Source: DTKD01 sp050948905
GTDB taxonomy: Bacteria; Armatimonadota; UBA5829
Assembly: GCA_050948905.1 (NCBI GenBank)
Contig: JBMNES010000001.1
Location: forward strand, 1-64,000
Length of the DNA stretch: 64,000 nt
Reading direction: 5' to 3'
Every line of letters begins with the position of its first letter. Positions within the stretch are counted from its first letter, which is position 1. Of this stretch, positions 63,342-64,000 are shown piece by piece. The notes below the pieces were generated by a model. That model worked only from the letters and a program-made list of their open reading frames with translations. It searched no databases and was not told the DNA's origin. A program made the position numbers and the translations under genes.

Positions 63342-63581
63342 TTAACGTCCCAGAGCATTAGTCAGCCAACCGAGGAAAGCATCAATCGTCCCAATCCAGG
63401 CGGCGACCACAACAACAGCGAAAATCACTACCAGTGTAAATGATCTGAGTTCACTGAAAGTCGGCCACGCCGATTTAATTCGAGTCTCAACGTAGCTTTC
63501 TCGAATGAATTTCATCATCCTGGCGAAGATACCCTCGCCCTTTGCTTTTCGAGGCGCTTTTACCGCAGCACTATTTGCCAT
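63342..63581 (-). CDS. secE: Preprotein translocase subunit SecE
   Basis: This 79-residue protein has a basic N-terminus, the amphipathic SecE motif (MMKFIRESYVETRIKSAWPT) and one transmembrane helix (TLVVIFAVVVVAAWIGTI). It stabilises SecY in the translocon. It lies between tRNA-Trp and nusG, the conserved location. Confidence 0.95.
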   Translation of the reverse strand: MANSAAVKAPRKAKGEGIFARMMKFIRESYVETRIKSAWPTFSELRSFTLVVIFAVVVVAAWIGTIDAFLGWLTNALGR

Positions 63582-63603
63582 CGTTCCTCCGAAAACCCGA
63601 AAA

Positions 63604-63679
63604 TGGCAGGGGCTACAGGATTCGAACCTGCGACACCCGGTTTTGGAGACCGGTGCTCTGCCAGCTGAGCTAAGCCCCT
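63604..63679 (-). tRNA. tRNA-Trp (anticodon CCA)
   Basis: The minus strand begins AGGGGCT and pairs with AGCCCCT before G-CCA. The anticodon arm is CCGGT-CTCCAAA-ACCGG, giving CCA. The D and T arms (TTCGAATC) are normal. tRNA-Trp just before secE is a widely conserved arrangement. Confidence 0.97.
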
Positions 63680-63827
63680 GCGTTCAGGCTCCATCTATAT
63701 TAATCGGCCCTACAGCCGCAACGAATATTATACCACGCACCTGCCGTTACCGCAAAATAGAACCGCCCTAACCCGAAATACTGCGCAACAATTCGAAAAG
63801 CCAGCAGCACGGATCATCTCAGACAAT

Positions 63828-64000
63828 TTACTTTGCTTCTCTGTGAACGGTATGCTTGCGATCCCACGGACAGTATTTGTTAAGCTCAAGTCTCTCCGGA
63901 TCGTTGCGCTTATTCTTGAACGTAGTATAATTCCGGCGCTTGCATTCCTCACAGGCCAGATTGATAGTGACGCGGATCTCTCCGCCACCCTTTTTAGCCA
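63828..64000 (-). CDS. rpmG: Ribosomal protein bL33, cut by window edge
   Basis: The minus strand reads (M)AKKGGGEIRVTINLACEECK followed by RRNYTTFKNKRND and ends NKYCPWDRKHTVHREAK. This is a zinc-type bL33, with CEEC and a further cysteine in the C-terminal YCPW. Only the first base of the start codon is outside the window. It is the first gene of the secE-nusG-ribosomal cluster, usually preceded by tuf. Confidence 0.95.
   Translation of the reverse strand, partial: AKKGGGEIRVTINLACEECKRRNYTTFKNKRNDPERLELNKYCPWDRKHTVHREAK

Overview
This window is one stretch of a bacterial chromosome with roughly even base composition. It falls into two parts: an accessory immunity region (about 1 to 35,340) and a core housekeeping region (about 35,345 to 64,000). 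The housekeeping part (secE-nusG-rplK-rplA-rplJ-rplL-rpoB-rpoC, dnaG, a group 1 sigma factor, tatC) is plainly bacterial. An unusually long RpoB with an inserted four-cysteine module, a TIGR00300/ornithine-cyclodeaminase-type protein and large secreted TPR and polysaccharide-deacetylase proteins would fit a deep-branching lineage such as Armatimonadota. That placement is a guess from protein style, not from a search.

Region 1 (1-13,530) is a complete type I-C CRISPR-Cas locus. The array holds 73 full repeats (37 nt) and 73 spacers and runs off the left edge. A leader of about 180 bp separates it from cas2-cas1-cas4-cas7c-cas8c-cas5c-cas3, all on the minus strand. A near-consensus sigma-70-type promoter lies just upstream of cas3. 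The array is read on the minus strand, so the newest spacers are at the right end. Two spacers overlap by 20 nt on opposite strands of one target, one spacer occurs twice, and four repeats carry single-base indels.

Region 2 (13,530-16,120) holds decayed DNA: small hypothetical ORFs and an IS1182-type transposase remnant.

Region 3 (16,122-25,885) is a compact divergent six-gene cluster. A C5-cytosine methyltransferase overlaps a Vsr endonuclease on the plus strand. Facing away on the minus strand is a translationally coupled operon of a GHKL (MORC/MutL-like) ATPase, a Z1-domain helicase-like ATPase, a PD-(D/E)XK protein and an AIPR protein. Gene content suggests a methylation-guided restriction or abortive defence system.

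Region 4 (25,886-35,340) is a patchwork of mobile-element debris and candidate single-gene defences. It contains a broken polymerase-like gene, a protein with a HEPN-type R-x4-H motif, an intact IS1202/ISNCY-like insertion sequence with a perfect abutting 16-bp target duplication, a 5'-truncated tyrosine integrase, an unknown gene, an AbiGi-like protein between IS-like ends, a TIR-like (PF10137-type) protein and a DUF2513 protein. It stops at tRNA-Leu(UAA), a plausible island boundary.

Region 5 (35,443-51,213) carries TIGR00300, an mrfA-like helicase, tatC, a secreted protein, a TPR/Ig/NodB polysaccharide deacetylase, a BamE-like repeat protein, dnaG, rpoD, an orphan sugar-type ABC ATPase and a large secreted TPR protein. 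Region 6 (51,364-64,000) is the transcription/ribosomal cluster in conserved order, with tRNA-Trp and a truncated rpmG at the right edge.
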